Under the pieces are notes generated by a model that was not told the DNA's origin, ran no database searches, and saw nothing but the letters and a program-made list of their open reading frames with translations. This document shows, piece by piece, positions 1-9,802 of a DNA stretch of 38,862 bases; within the stretch, counting starts at the first letter, position 1; each line of letters starts with the position of its first letter. The stretch covers positions 1 through 38,862 of the forward strand of contig JAGFNK010000489.1 of the NCBI GenBank assembly GCA_025769875.1, in the 5' to 3' direction. Made by a program: the position numbers and the translations under genes. Origin of the DNA: Russula earlei. Taxonomy: Eukaryota > Basidiomycota > Agaricomycetes > Russulales > Russulaceae.

Positions 1-2
1 GG

Positions 3-521
3 TCAAGAGGTGGTGCAGCAGCTGAGGGTACAGTGGGCAGAACTGGGACTGTGGAGGCTGGTGATACAGCAGACATGACTGAGGAATCTGAAGCTGAAAT
101 GGTGGGGAACAAGACTGCAACAGAGAGGGGCAACATGGAGGTGAGGGTATGTCAAGTCTGAATTGTCTTTGTTGTCAGAGTCAAGTCTGCATTCCCAGCA
201 GATGTTGCATGGGTCTTGAGAGAAGATGTTGATTGCTGTATCAAACACCTCTTGGAAGTTGTAATATATTCTTTGTTGCTCATCCATGTGCCAGGGGTCA
301 AGTCATCAGGAAATCATCTTGTAATTGTCCAGGTGGAGTCTGAGCCAAAAAAGCTCATTGAAATCTTCATGGGATAGGCAGCATGCATGTATGAGAGGAC
401 TGCATAACACTCTGAAAAGGCTGTGATATTCAAAAATGTCTTCCCAGTCATGCATACAGAGTCTTGATGAGGCAGCCACAAATCCTTGGAGCTCCCGGTC
501 ATAGTAGTGGTTGGGCGGCAT
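3..521 (-). pseudogene. Broken ORF of unknown function
   Basis: On the minus strand an ATG at 521 opens about 71 codons (starting MPPNHYYDRELQGF) to stops near 303-308. The same frame resumes at 287 (MDEQQRIYYNFQEVFDTAIN) and runs to 3, close to the window edge. The two halves read like one acidic, Trp/Tyr-rich protein interrupted by two adjacent stops, possibly with small frameshifts. Several Cys/His residues stand where Arg would suit, which fits CpG decay (CGN to TGN or CAN). I recognise no domain. The setting, among retroelement debris, suggests a retrotransposon-associated or hypothetical protein relic, but this is inference. No signal peptide or membrane segment is evident. Confidence 0.35.
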
Positions 522-2345
522 GATGGAGGGACTGGATGTGAGCTGACATGGCTGCGGCTGTGGGTGTGGGGGAGATGTTATGGAATGGAAAAGGCATGGG
601 TGTGTCAGTGCTGGTGATGCTTGGAAGGAGGGAAAAGGATCCCTAGAATGGAGGGGGGAGATGGGCAATGAGGGCTGGCTGTGACTCTGATTGCACTGGA
701 CGTGAGGGCTGGAAACCTGGGCTTAGGGTTGAATGGACTGAGCTGGACTGAGCCCCAGGCTTGCTAATGTGATCAGTGCATGGTGAAGGTGTGTTGAATT
801 GGTGGAAGGTTAGCATGGGTGACAAGCAAGAGGGGAGGAAGTGGGATGAAGGTGGGGATGCAGCTGGTGGAAGGGTGAAGGATGTGGGGTGATTAGAGAG
901 AAAGGGAAAGAGTTGTCAAGATGTGAGATGAGGGATGCATAGCATGTAGTGCAAGGCCCCTGGGGGGCTCAATGCTATTTCGCATGACTCACCAGTACTG
1001 CTATTGTGTCAACGCTTGATGGGGTGCTTGCTTGTAGGATGGGTTGCCCAAGGCAACTGAGGCAAGGAAGTTTGATGGAAACCAGGGGGGTACTCAGATC
1101 AGCTCCTCACTGGGGCAGCCAGTTTGTAGCATGCCAGGTCAGGGCATGCAGAGTTCAGTGGGCTTGATCTGAGGGTGGGTATGAGCAGAAGGGAAACAGG
1201 GGAAATAACTCAAAGACAACACATGCATGGGGGCAAGTACAAGTCACATGATCCTGTGCTCAGCCAGATCACATACCTTACAACATCCTTCAAGGGTTGC
1301 AAGAAAAAAAGTAGGAGGGAGGGGCTCTGATTTGGATATCAAGTTGTGAAGAGTAGAGTTGGGGCAGGTGTTGATACAGTTGACAATGACAATGCTGGGG
1401 TATGCAAGTAGGCACCCAAGGGCATGTTGTGCAGCATAGAGCGCAGCTAACAGGCCAAGCAACCCACCTTAGAGGTTGTGCTAATGCTCAAGTGATATTG
1501 GGGTGTAGAGTGATGTGTATACTCATCTACATGTATGGTATTTATACCTCTATGACCCAGGGCTGTTCCTAAGTCCAAAAGAGGTGACTACAGGTGTCCA
1601 CTATTTCATGCACACAGTGACGTGTGATGTGGAAACATTCTAGACACAGCATAAGGCTGCATCTTGTGATAGATAGCATAGTATGCGTAACCCTATTGCC
1701 ATAAGTGCATATGCTAAAGTTCTGTCTAACATGTAACATCTCTAATTGGATCTTGAACCTTGTATGAAGGTCTTCACCTTCTTTGATCCATTCAGGTTCC
1801 AGTTCACCAGGGCATCCATATTATAGTTGAGGGTTGGATAGAGGTATAGGGGCCCAAGTGCACAAGCCACAGGGCACACAGTGGGTAAGCAAATGGGAGA
1901 CAACTGACATACTGAGTGGTGGTGTAAAAATTTAAAAAAAACTAGCCACAGAAACAAAAACAAAATACTGCACATGCAAATCCATTCCAGCTGAGTCAGG
2001 AATGTGGCTTGCTATGGGTAATGAGGTGGAGGCTTGTCCATGGAGGTAGTCATGTTGGCCATGGAGAGAGGTTTAGTGGGAAGGAGAGGGGAGGAGAGGA
2101 TGAGAGAGCATGCATGAATGAAACAAATGCACCATGGATACTGCTGACACAGCTACAGTTCAGTTGCCATTGGTCTGGTCTGGTTCAATCCGCAGTCCAT
2201 TTTCAGTCCAATGGACCAGACTTTTAAACACATTTGGGATGAAATTTTGTGTACCGGATAGGTCCTCACTATCAGCCCACATTTGTCACATGACCACATC
2301 TTTGTAAGCTACTATATATGGAAATGTCATAGTGGGGGAGAGGTG
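522..2345. other. Gene-free, decayed repeat sequence
   Basis: I see no credible gene here; open frames are short and of low complexity. The minus strand of about 560-960 is pyrimidine-rich, like the LTR leaders further right. Around 1540-1660 the string aggtgtccactatttcatgcaca resembles, at low identity, the start of the LTR-C family (gaggtgtccacaatattgcacaca near 8925-8950), so this may be an old LTR-C fragment. The rest of the stretch, including 2140-2345, I could not assign. Confidence 0.4.
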
Positions 2346-2696
2346 TCAGAGCTTGAACTTGCTCCAGCGACCCCTGCGCCCAGCCACACTCTGGTCATCT
2401 TGACGCAAACTGGCCATAAGATCTACCACCTCCTGATGGTTGAAACTAGCAGACTTGACCGCAATATGTGGCGTGCTTGGCGAGTCGTCATTTGGTACTA
2501 CATGATTTGAGTCCGATGATGATGGTGGCGCCCCCTCATAGTTCGGACTGGATCCGAAATTCCCAAGTCTGCTAGGTACTGTCAACTTCCGGGGGAAAGA
2601 GAACTTGATGACGTCGGCCTTTTTTTGAGGAAGCGAGAGCGATGGAGCGATGCCAATGACGAGGCAGAATATGACAAGAACATATGTGGTTCGCAT
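2346..2696 (-). CDS. Small secreted basic protein, left copy (truncated C-terminus)
   Basis: The frame encodes 116 aa. The N-terminus MRTTYVLVIFCLVIGIAPSL has a basic start, a long hydrophobic core and a small-residue end, i.e. a typical signal peptide with cleavage expected near residues 20-22. The mature part has no cysteines and is rich in Ser, Pro, Arg and Lys. It ends in RRGRWSKFKL, with dibasic sites that could be processed in the secretory pathway (inference). A TATA box lies 155 bp upstream. The paralogue at 34273-34671 is collinear but runs on for 18 more residues after WSKF. Here the homology stops at 2354, so the last codons and the stop come from unrelated sequence. No family is recognised. 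A secreted peptide or effector-like protein is possible, not shown. Confidence 0.55.
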   Translation of the reverse strand: MRTTYVLVIFCLVIGIAPSLSLPQKKADVIKFSFPRKLTVPSRLGNFGSSPNYEGAPPSSSDSNHVVPNDDSPSTPHIAVKSASFNHQEVVDLMASLRQDDQSVAGRRGRWSKFKL

Positions 2697-2850
2697 TGTT
2701 ACTCCTGAGCGGGATGTGGATTTTGAATGAAAGTCGTCGAAGTTGTCGAGGAAGGAATGAGTCGAAAGCTTAGAAAGATTGCAGGTAACCGGTACCTGAG
2801 TATGAAGTAAATGGGAACTCTGCTGGGGAGAATTGCACCTGCAGGTGTTG

Positions 2851-2857
2851 ATTTATA
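2851..2857 (-). promoter_or_regulatory. TATA box of the left secreted-protein gene
   Basis: On the minus strand the sequence reads TATAAAT, 155 bp before the ATG at 2696, followed by a CT-rich leader. The same box at the same spacing is kept in the inverted copy (34112-34118), which supports a real promoter. Confidence 0.55.
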
Positions 2858-3260
2858 CTGCGGCAAGTCCACCACCACTTGTCCACGACCAGGATGGGCA
2901 TGGCTATACATCCGTCGCATCATGATCCAGTGTTGATGCGACGTTGATGCATCGACGTTTCCAGGCTTGCAAGCTGGAAATGAGAGCAGCGAGCACGTTA
3001 CGACCAGTTGAAATCATCTCATGTACACGTTGGGACCGCCACTGGTGAAGTAGCAGTGCAGTGAGTCGAGGTGAAGCACGCTGAGGTCATGCAACTGTCA
3101 CGGTAGTATAGCTACACTGTAGTGAAGCAATGTCTATGTAGCGAAGACTATATCTATTGGAGGATGACGCGTGCGATGGAAGCGAGAGCAGGCGGAAGTC
3201 GATGGAAAAGGACTTGATTCTCAACGAAACCCCTTTCTTCCTCAGTCTCCGCGCATCCCG

Positions 3261-3507
3261 TGTTGAAGCTAAAGGAAGCTTTGCTCAGTCTTGTGTGTGA
3301 AAGACTGTATTAGTTAGTGATCTAACCTAAAGGAAGCTTTGCTATGTACAGTATTAGTTCTAGAAAAGAAGTAAGAGAGTGTGGTACTGACCTCAGTCTT
3401 GTGTGTGAAAGACTGAGGGAAAAAACGAACGACAACTAATTCGAATATTTACACGTACGGTCCGGCTTTGTCCGTACACACGCCACCGGGTGGCTGCACG
3501 TCCAACA
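3261..3507 (-). repeat. 3' LTR of the copia element (247 bp)
   Basis: The LTR starts TGTTGAAGCT and ends CGTCCAACA, and matches 7806-8052 exactly. Two internal copies of ctaaaggaagctttgct lie at about 3268 and 3327, and two copies of tcagtcttgtgtgtgaaagactg at about 3286 and 3393, each with a self-complementary CAGTCTT...AAGACTG part that can form a hairpin. Confidence 0.95.
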
Positions 3508-3518
3508 CGCCCCCTCAG
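3508..3518 (-). promoter_or_regulatory. Polypurine tract of the copia element
   Basis: On the minus strand the sequence CTGAGGGGGCG directly precedes the 3' LTR. It would prime plus-strand DNA synthesis. It overlaps the TGA stop codon of the Gag-Pol ORF (3515-3517), so coding and priming functions are packed together. Confidence 0.7.
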
Positions 3519-6500
3519 CCCTGGTGGTGTGTGTTCACTCCCATTTCCTTCGTGAAACGCTCGTGTTTCTCCCTGCTGAGTCCCTTCGTCAAGACATCAG
3601 CAACTTGATCCTCGGTTGGGGTGTATGCAAGATCGATCTCTCGCGCGTCGACCTTTTGGCGCAGGAAGTGGTGTCGCACCTCAATGTGCTTGGTGCGATC
3701 ATGAAACTCTGGGTTCTTGGCAATGGCCATGGCGGATTGGTTATCAACGTGGAGAGTGGTGGGGAGATGGAGGTTTTGTCCCAGTTCGGTGAGTAGCCGT
3801 CTCAGCCATATGGCTTCCTTCGCCGCATGCGCGGCCGCAATATACTCCGCCTCCGTGCTCGAGAGAGCCACTGACGTTTGTTTCTTAGAACTCCAGCTTA
3901 TGGCCCCTTCTGCCAACATGAAGACAAATCCTGAGGTCGACTTCCTATCGTTCACATCGCTGGCCCAGTCCGCGTCGACATATCCAGTCAAGGTCGACTG
4001 AGTGTTGTGTCCGCGTTGGAAAACGAGGCGGTGATCGCTCGTTCCCTGGATATACCGGATCGCGCGTTCAAGTGCGCGATGGTGCTCATTTCCTGGGCAA
4101 GAGGCGTGCCGTCCAAGTGCGGCGACGGTGTACGCGAGGTCAGGTCGTGTTCCCAGCATGAGGTACATTATTGCACCGACCACGCGTTGATAGGACTTGA
4201 CGTCCACCTCGGGTGAGTGCACCTTTAATAGATGTTCGTTTGCGAGTGTTGGGGTGCTGATGGGTTTGACGTTTGCTTTCCCAAAGCGCTCCAGCATTTC
4301 CTCAACATATTTCTCTTGGGAGAGTGCGATCCAGCCTTCCTGGCGATCGCGCGTGACATGGATGCCTAGGATCCAGGTAATGTTACCTAGGTCCGTCATC
4401 TCATAGTGTTTTTTTAGTTCCTCTTTGTCTGACTCGATTGCAGTTAGGCTTTCAGATGCCATAGTAATGTCGTCGACATAGAGAGCTATAAATGATAAGT
4501 TCCCCGGGGTTTCTCGGATGAAGACCGCGTGATCCGCGTCCGTGTGGGTGTACCCCATGTGGGCGAGCGTCGCTCTGATATTCTCATACCAGACGCGTCC
4601 TCCTTGCTTGGTGCCATATACGGCCTTTAGCAAACGGAGTGCCATGCCGTTGGGTACATGGAATCCAGGGGGTGGTTCCATGTATATTTCGTCTTTCAGT
4701 TCACCATTTAGATAGGCTGATTTAACATCCATCTGGTGAACCTCCAGATCGTTTTCTGCGGCAATGGCAAGGATCGCGCGCAAGGACGCCATTTTGGCTA
4801 CAGGCGCAAACGTCTCGTCGAAGTCAATGCCTTCGATTTGAGTGAAGCCCTGTGCGACGAGGCGAGCTTTATATTTTAGTATGTTTCCGTCTGGGCCTCG
4901 TTTAATTTTGAAAACCCATTTACTGCCCACTACTTTTCGATTTTTTGGGCGCGGGACGATTTCGAAGACACCCATATTTTCGAAGGTGCGTCTTTCATCT
5001 TCGCACGCGAGTTCCCATTCCGCCGCGTCGGCGCGGGACATGGCTTCAGCGTATGATTTCGGGTCTGTGGCCATGTCGGTATGGGCCAAGTTTCCTTGTT
5101 CATTTCGTCGCTTTCGCTGTCCATAAGTTGTGGTACTGAATTTAGGGTCATCGTCGCGTGTGGGCGCGCGCGTGATACGGGTGGATCGCCTGATGGCGGG
5201 TTGTGGGGGCTCGTGCTCCTCAGCGCCCTGCGGTTCGGTGTCGGAGACCAGTTCCGCGTCTCGCGCCCCCTCCGGATCACTATCGTCTCCCTCAATATCG
5301 TCAACGCTTTCGTCTGCGTCGTCGTGTTCGAGAGTGACACGCTCGATGCGTGGTGTGGGGCCCCCTTCATCGAATACGACATCGCGGGACTCCAGGATGC
5401 GATGGGTAGGGCGGTGGACTAATTTATAGGCCTTCCTTTGGTGTGCATATCCGAGGAATGTACACACCAGTGACCTAGCCTCAAGTTTGGTGCGTTTGTC
5501 CTTAGGGATGTGGACGAAGGCTTGTGCGCCGAAAACGCGGAGTCGGGAGACATTCGGTTTGTTCCCGCTCCATGCCTCTTCCGGGGTCATGTTGTCGAGT
5601 GCGCGAGTTGGCGTGACATTGTGAATGAGGGCCGCATATTCGAGCGCGTCGATCCAGAACGACTCTGGAAGGTCGGCATCAATAAGCATTGCCCGGACCT
5701 TATCAAGTAGGGTCCGGTTCATGCGTTCTGCAACGCCGTTGTGTTCCGGTGTGTCTGGGGTGGTGAGTTCTAGCTGAATGCCTTTCTGGGTTAGGTATGA
5801 TTGAGATTCCCCTCCAGTATATTCGCCCCCTCCGTCCGAGCGGAGGATCTTTAGGCGTCGCCCGGTTTCGACTTCTGCACGCGCGGTGAATGCCTGGAGG
5901 TGTGCTAGAGCATCGGACTTGTACTTCAGTCCTCCGACGAACACTTTCCTAGACATATCATCTGTCCAAGTGATGAAGTACTCAAAACCCTGGCGAGTTT
6001 GAGTGGGCATCTTTCCGCAGATGTCCGAGAAGACGCGGCCAAGCACAACGTCGGCGCGTGTGCTGGTCGTCTTCAAGATTACATCCCGGGTTTGCTTCCC
6101 TTTGAGGCAAGGGATACATTTCCCAGTGGTGAGTCCTTTGCCCACAATCTCCATTCCTTTCACCATGCCCTTTTTTAGCATTCGGTTTATCGTGTTAGGG
6201 TCTAAGTGACCGAGACGACGGTGCCAAAGGTCCAGTGAGGCCTTGGAGGAGGTAGTGCGAGCGGTGAGGGCGAACTCGTGTGGTTGTTCGCCTTCCGCGG
6301 GGAAACGGTCCAGCATGGCTATGCGCACGGACTCGGATTTGGGGGATTTAATGGACATGACATACAATGTGCCATGTAAGGACCCCTCGCAGACTAGTTG
6401 GTTTTGGTCATAAATACCACATGTTTGCCCTTCGAAACGGACTTGCGCTCCACGCCGTGCTAGGTGTGAAACTGAGAGCAGGTTTCCGTTTAAGTCCGGT

Positions 6501-7732
6501 ACGTGCAGGACGTCTCGGAACAATGCCGTGGTCCACGCGCCGTTGGCACGCATTTGGACTTTGACCTGGCCGACTCCAATTGCGGGGATGGAGCTGTTGT
6601 CCCCAAGAATGACTTGTATGGGGCGTGAAAGCACAGTGTATTGACTGAACCATTCACGGTGTGAGGTCATGATGCGCGATGCCCCAGAGTCTATGATCCA
6701 GTCATTTGAGAAATTAGCTTCCCGGAGGTCCTGGGTCTTAAGTGCGAGGACGGTGGTTGATTCATAGTCACCCCCTGATGCATGGTATAAACGGATAGCG
6801 TTGTCATGAACGGGAGCGTTGGCAATCGCAGCGCTAGTGATTTGTGTTGGTTGGGACCTCGGTGTCCCGGGCGCACTATCGTTAACGGTCGCGATTTTTG
6901 CCTTTTCATTTGGCTTCCCATGGAGTTTCCAACATTCCGTTATTTCATGTCCTTTTAGTTTGCAATGTGTGCACTTTTTCTTGTCCTTGTCTTTTTTCTT
7001 TTCCTTTCCCTTTCCTTTATTCGACGCTTTGGCAAAGTACAGTGCGGTAGTATCGCCCGACTCGCGGATCGTGTCCCGCTCGTCGATAAGGATTTGACTC
7101 GATATGTATGTAGTGTTTAACTTGTCGAGAGGGGTAGAACAAAGGATCTTCTTAGAGGTGTGCATTGTCTTCGGGAGTGCTAAGATCATCATGAAGGCCA
7201 GGACTTTCGGATTTATTGGGAATCCGATTGTCGCAAGCGTTTGCGCGGTTAGTACTTTGTGCGCGAGTTGGGGAGCCATTGGTTCTGTGTCCGTTAATGG
7301 TTTTAGGAACAGGTCACCCAATAATTGGGCGGCCTGATGCTCGCCCGTTCCTTGGAAGCGTTCAGCGAGAATGTCCCAGCATTCTTTAGAGTTCACCGTT
7401 CCAAGTATTATGGTGAGGGCGTGCCCTCGGACTGTCATGAAGATTTGGGCGCGGGCGTCGCGATCCCTGGATGTCCAATCCGCGGCGCCGACGGGGTCTA
7501 CATTTTCGTCTGGTTTGTTTTCAGTTCCTTTTACTATATCCAACAGTCCCGTAGCTAGGAAGATAGCTTCCATAACTCCTTTCCATTGAGCATACTCGAC
7601 TTCGCCATCTTCAAGGGTAGGCGCGTCGGGTCGTTGAATTCTGCCCCTTCCGTTTCTTCCCGCGGCTCCCGCTGTGGGGGCACTTGTGCCTTTTATGGTT
7701 GAAGGCTGTGCGACTGACGGTGAGGTACTCAT
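3515..7732 (-). CDS. Copia Gag-Pol polyprotein (1405 aa), intact
   Basis: A single ATG-to-TGA frame carries every copia domain in the order Gag, protease, integrase, reverse transcriptase, RNase H. Gag ends with a zinc knuckle CTHCKLKGHEITEC near residue 253. The protease has WIIDSGAS near 347. The integrase has the HHCC region (WHRRLGHL...CIPCLKGK) and a DDE triad at about D569, D631 (LRSDGGGEY) and E668 (HNGVAERMNR). The reverse transcriptase has YARLVAQG-like KARLVAQGF, MDVKSAYLNG and the catalytic YVDD near 1084. RNase H has VDADWASD near 1252, the SSTEAEY motif and a final ADVLTKGL. The length is normal for the family and I see no broken motif. Gag and Pol share one frame, so Gag excess would need protein-level or RNA-level control. 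It would act in cytoplasmic virus-like particles, then in the nucleus. Confidence 0.96.
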   Translation of the reverse strand: MSTSPSVAQPSTIKGTSAPTAGAAGRNGRGRIQRPDAPTLEDGEVEYAQWKGVMEAIFLATGLLDIVKGTENKPDENVDPVGAADWTSRDRDARAQIFMTVRGHALTIILGTVNSKECWDILAERFQGTGEHQAAQLLGDLFLKPLTDTEPMAPQLAHKVLTAQTLATIGFPINPKVLAFMMILALPKTMHTSKKILCSTPLDKLNTTYISSQILIDERDTIRESGDTTALYFAKASNKGKGKEKKKDKDKKKCTHCKLKGHEITECWKLHGKPNEKAKIATVNDSAPGTPRSQPTQITSAAIANAPVHDNAIRLYHASGGDYESTTVLALKTQDLREANFSNDWIIDSGASRIMTSHREWFSQYTVLSRPIQVILGDNSSIPAIGVGQVKVQMRANGAWTTALFRDVLHVPDLNGNLLSVSHLARRGAQVRFEGQTCGIYDQNQLVCEGSLHGTLYVMSIKSPKSESVRIAMLDRFPAEGEQPHEFALTARTTSSKASLDLWHRRLGHLDPNTINRMLKKGMVKGMEIVGKGLTTGKCIPCLKGKQTRDVILKTTSTRADVVLGRVFSDICGKMPTQTRQGFEYFITWTDDMSRKVFVGGLKYKSDALAHLQAFTARAEVETGRRLKILRSDGGGEYTGGESQSYLTQKGIQLELTTPDTPEHNGVAERMNRTLLDKVRAMLIDADLPESFWIDALEYAALIHNVTPTRALDNMTPEEAWSGNKPNVSRLRVFGAQAFVHIPKDKRTKLEARSLVCTFLGYAHQRKAYKLVHRPTHRILESRDVVFDEGGPTPRIERVTLEHDDADESVDDIEGDDSDPEGARDAELVSDTEPQGAEEHEPPQPAIRRSTRITRAPTRDDDPKFSTTTYGQRKRRNEQGNLAHTDMATDPKSYAEAMSRADAAEWELACEDERRTFENMGVFEIVPRPKNRKVVGSKWVFKIKRGPDGNILKYKARLVAQGFTQIEGIDFDETFAPVAKMASLRAILAIAAENDLEVHQMDVKSAYLNGELKDEIYMEPPPGFHVPNGMALRLLKAVYGTKQGGRVWYENIRATLAHMGYTHTDADHAVFIRETPGNLSFIALYVDDITMASESLTAIESDKEELKKHYEMTDLGNITWILGIHVTRDRQEGWIALSQEKYVEEMLERFGKANVKPISTPTLANEHLLKVHSPEVDVKSYQRVVGAIMYLMLGTRPDLAYTVAALGRHASCPGNEHHRALERAIRYIQGTSDHRLVFQRGHNTQSTLTGYVDADWASDVNDRKSTSGFVFMLAEGAISWSSKKQTSVALSSTEAEYIAAAHAAKEAIWLRRLLTELGQNLHLPTTLHVDNQSAMAIAKNPEFHDRTKHIEVRHHFLRQKVDAREIDLAYTPTEDQVADVLTKGLSREKHERFTKEMGVNTHHQG

Positions 7733-7791
7733 TCTGCTTTGTTATGGGAAAAGATAGCTTTATTTGGGATGTTGATGTAATTAGTAGCTGT

Positions 7792-7805
7792 CAGGTCTCA
7801 TAATC
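7792..7805 (-). promoter_or_regulatory. Primer-binding site, half-tRNA-iMet type
   Basis: Next to the inner edge of the 5' LTR the plus strand reads CAGGTCTCATAATC, which matches the anticodon arm of a eukaryotic initiator tRNA-Met (CAT anticodon inside TCATAA). The element RNA would be complementary to it. Priming from an internally cut initiator tRNA is known for Drosophila copia and some relatives. The match to this fungus's own tRNA is inferred. Confidence 0.6.
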
Positions 7806-8052
7806 TGTTGAAGCTAAAGGAAGCTTTGCTCAGTCTTGTGTGTGAAAGACTGTATTAGTTAGTGATCTAACCTAAAGGAAGCTTTGCTATGTACAGTATT
7901 AGTTCTAGAAAAGAAGTAAGAGAGTGTGGTACTGACCTCAGTCTTGTGTGTGAAAGACTGAGGGAAAAAACGAACGACAACTAATTCGAATATTTACACG
8001 TACGGTCCGGCTTTGTCCGTACACACGCCACCGGGTGGCTGCACGTCCAACA
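7806..8052 (-). repeat. 5' LTR of the copia element (247 bp)
   Basis: This LTR is identical to 3261-3507, with TG...CA ends and the TSD tcccg just outside at 8053-8057. No canonical TATA box is obvious. Transcription would run leftward into the Gag-Pol ORF, which starts at 7732, 74 bp inside the element. Confidence 0.95.
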
Positions 8053-8529
8053 TCCCGAAGGGCCCTCTCATGGTATGGAGTCCCTGGTTCATCACTGACT
8101 TGTAAAAGTGTTCAACTAGTTCTGGTGCGTCATCATCAGCCATTCCCCACATCGTCCCAAATACCCTTCGGAATCCACAGTGTGACTCGTCGGAAATGCT
8201 GATTTCTGTCATCTCAGGAACGCAAACTCGGCGGCTGGAAGTTGCAGTGGTTCGAGTAATGTAAGATGCTGGCCATCATGGAGCTGGAACGAAGCGTCAA
8301 ATGGCTTCGCATCTTTCAATTTTCCATGGCACACGAAATGCGAGAATCGATGGTCACGGTGACTTTCCACCACAGCAGAAGTTGTTACCTTGAGCCGTTG
8401 AATGGACTGTTGAGACATAGCCGAACCGCATCAACGCGTCAGCTCAACTGCTCGGCCGGTCCAATCACAGACTAATATGCTCTTGCCCCTCAGTCAGACA
8501 CAGTTAGGCCAAAAAGGGTAATCACCAAT

Positions 8530-8819
8530 CATTGCTGTCTTCAGTGCACTTGGTGCAGCCCTTGAAACCACAAATTCAGCACAAAAATCTCCTTCAACAT
8601 GCAAGGCAAATATGTCCCTCATTTCTGCTCATATTTCAATAGAAATTATATCCCCTGAATCACCTCAATGAGGGCTATGTATCCCCACCTTTTTCATGAG
8701 ATTTGAGTTTGAGCAAAGGTTGGTGAAGCTGGACTCAGGCAGCCTGCACATGTATATGAAACACATTATGACTAAAATTGACCATCTATCTTTCTTATTT
8801 TTCCCTCAAAGTGCACCCA
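8530..8819 (+). repeat. Diverged 323-bp-family repeat, interrupted by LTR-C
   Basis: Shared blocks such as tcagtgcacttgg, cccctgaatcacctcaatga, tcatgagatttgag and gtgaagctggactca place it as an old second subfamily of the repeat seen five times between 29197 and 38203. It stops at acccat where LTR-C begins. The same structure is present inverted at about 32936-33215. Confidence 0.7.
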
Positions 8820-9802
8820 TGTCATGAACCATTTCCCAGAGAGGGCCCTTGAAGGACCCTTCCCTATTAGAGGAAACCTAGGCTCCATGGTGCCACCCTG
8901 TTCACATGGCCAAAAGGGGTGAGTAGAGGTGTCCACAATATTGCACACACATTGTGGCACAATTGATTTTAGGCACAATCAACATACAACAAGCCCTACT
9001 TGGTGACAACCTATCTAATAGCAAAGGACAATATTAGAGGCCCACTAAAGACCCTTTAGGATGACCCTAAGGTCCTTATATTGGATGCTGATGAAGATAC
9101 TATAGACCCTAGGACATATTATTAGACTAACTCTAATAACCTTAGAACAAACTGTAAGATGACACTAGGGACCTTAATACTGATGAAGCGTGTCAGGTGA
9201 TGTGCGAGTGAGAATTGTAAGACAGTCGAGACCAGGAGAGGAAGAAGGAGAGTAGAAGAGCAAGAGTATTCTCCAGCTCACAGACATGACGCGGCTAGAA
9301 GGTTGGTATGAGGCTGATAATGCGTCGATGCAGAGGCGTGGAAGACAAAAGGGCAATACAAAGGTGGGTCGGAAAGGTGGAGCCGAGTTGAGTGTGTTGG
9401 CGTTGATTTCGCAGCAGCACGTAGGAGGGAGGTTTTCTTTCTGAACCAAAAGGATGATGATATTCCGAGATGTAACTAGTGTCTTTTTATACGGAGCAAG
9501 AACTACGAAGGAGAGGGACATTCGGGGGAGTGGGAGTACCAGAGATGCAAACAGTGAGTAGAGGAAACAAGGTCTGTGTAAGGAATCCGAAATGTGTAAG
9601 GTAAACGAAACTGATCAGAAGTAAATGAATCAAAGAAGACAAAGGCAGTCGGAGAATTCATAGCTGAAAACAGGCAGAGAGGTAACGTACAAAGTTCTGG
9701 CAACGGTAATTGTGCATCATCGGGGAACTGAGCCCTCGCATCTGACTGCGATGATGACGGTGAAAGATGGATGAATGCGTCATGGTAGTCACAGCAGGGC
9801 AA

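Larger units (their letters stand above)
3261..8052 (-). mobile_element. Complete Ty1/copia LTR retrotransposon
   Basis: The 4792-bp element has 247-bp LTRs at both ends that are identical base for base as far as I can read. The termini are TGTTG...CAACA and the element is flanked by the 5-bp target duplication tcccg (3256-3260 and 8053-8057). One uninterrupted Gag-Pol ORF fills the inside, with a primer-binding site next to the 5' LTR (7806-8052) and a purine tract next to the 3' LTR (3261-3507). It sits in the CHAT pseudogene; the other arm of the duplication keeps the uninterrupted site. All this points to a recent insertion that may still be active. Its base composition (CpG-rich) differs sharply from the CpG-poor older repeats around it. 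Confidence 0.95.
3195..8418 (-). pseudogene. CHAT-domain protein pseudogene, split by the copia insertion
   Basis: From an ATG at 8418 the minus strand encodes DHRFSHFVCHGKLKDAKPFD, then LHDGQHLTLLEPLQLPAAEF and AFL. This is the His-containing half of a CHAT (caspase HetF associated with TPRs) protease-like domain: HFxCHG, then LHDG, then AEFAFL. The family's next motif, SAC-x-TA with the catalytic Cys, is missing. The frame shifts to MTEISISDE, then jumps to HCGFRRVFGTMWGMADDDAP, so the ALHLAA segment is also deleted. A further frame carries RDA-RRLRKKGVSL, the usual CHAT C-terminal region, across 3260-3195 after the copia element. No TPR repeats are present upstream. CHAT proteins are common in agaricomycetes; this copy cannot be functional. 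The domain call rests on remembered family motifs. Confidence 0.7.
2354..8964. repeat. Left arm of a segmental inverted duplication
   Basis: Read on the minus strand, 2354-3260 plus 8058-8964 aligns with the plus strand of 32781-34615 throughout. Without the copia element and one TSD copy (4797 bp) this arm is about 1.81 kb, against about 1.84 kb for the right arm. Scattered substitutions and small indels separate the arms, so this is not an assembly echo of one sequence. Carried in order: a fragment of LTR-C, an old 323-bp-family repeat, the CHAT pseudogene, an intergenic stretch and the secreted-protein gene. The spacer between arms is about 23.8 kb. Confidence 0.85.

Noticed and set aside
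4930..5382. 150-codon minus-strand ORF and several plus-strand ORFs inside the copia element
   Set aside because: Shadow frames of the intact Gag-Pol gene.
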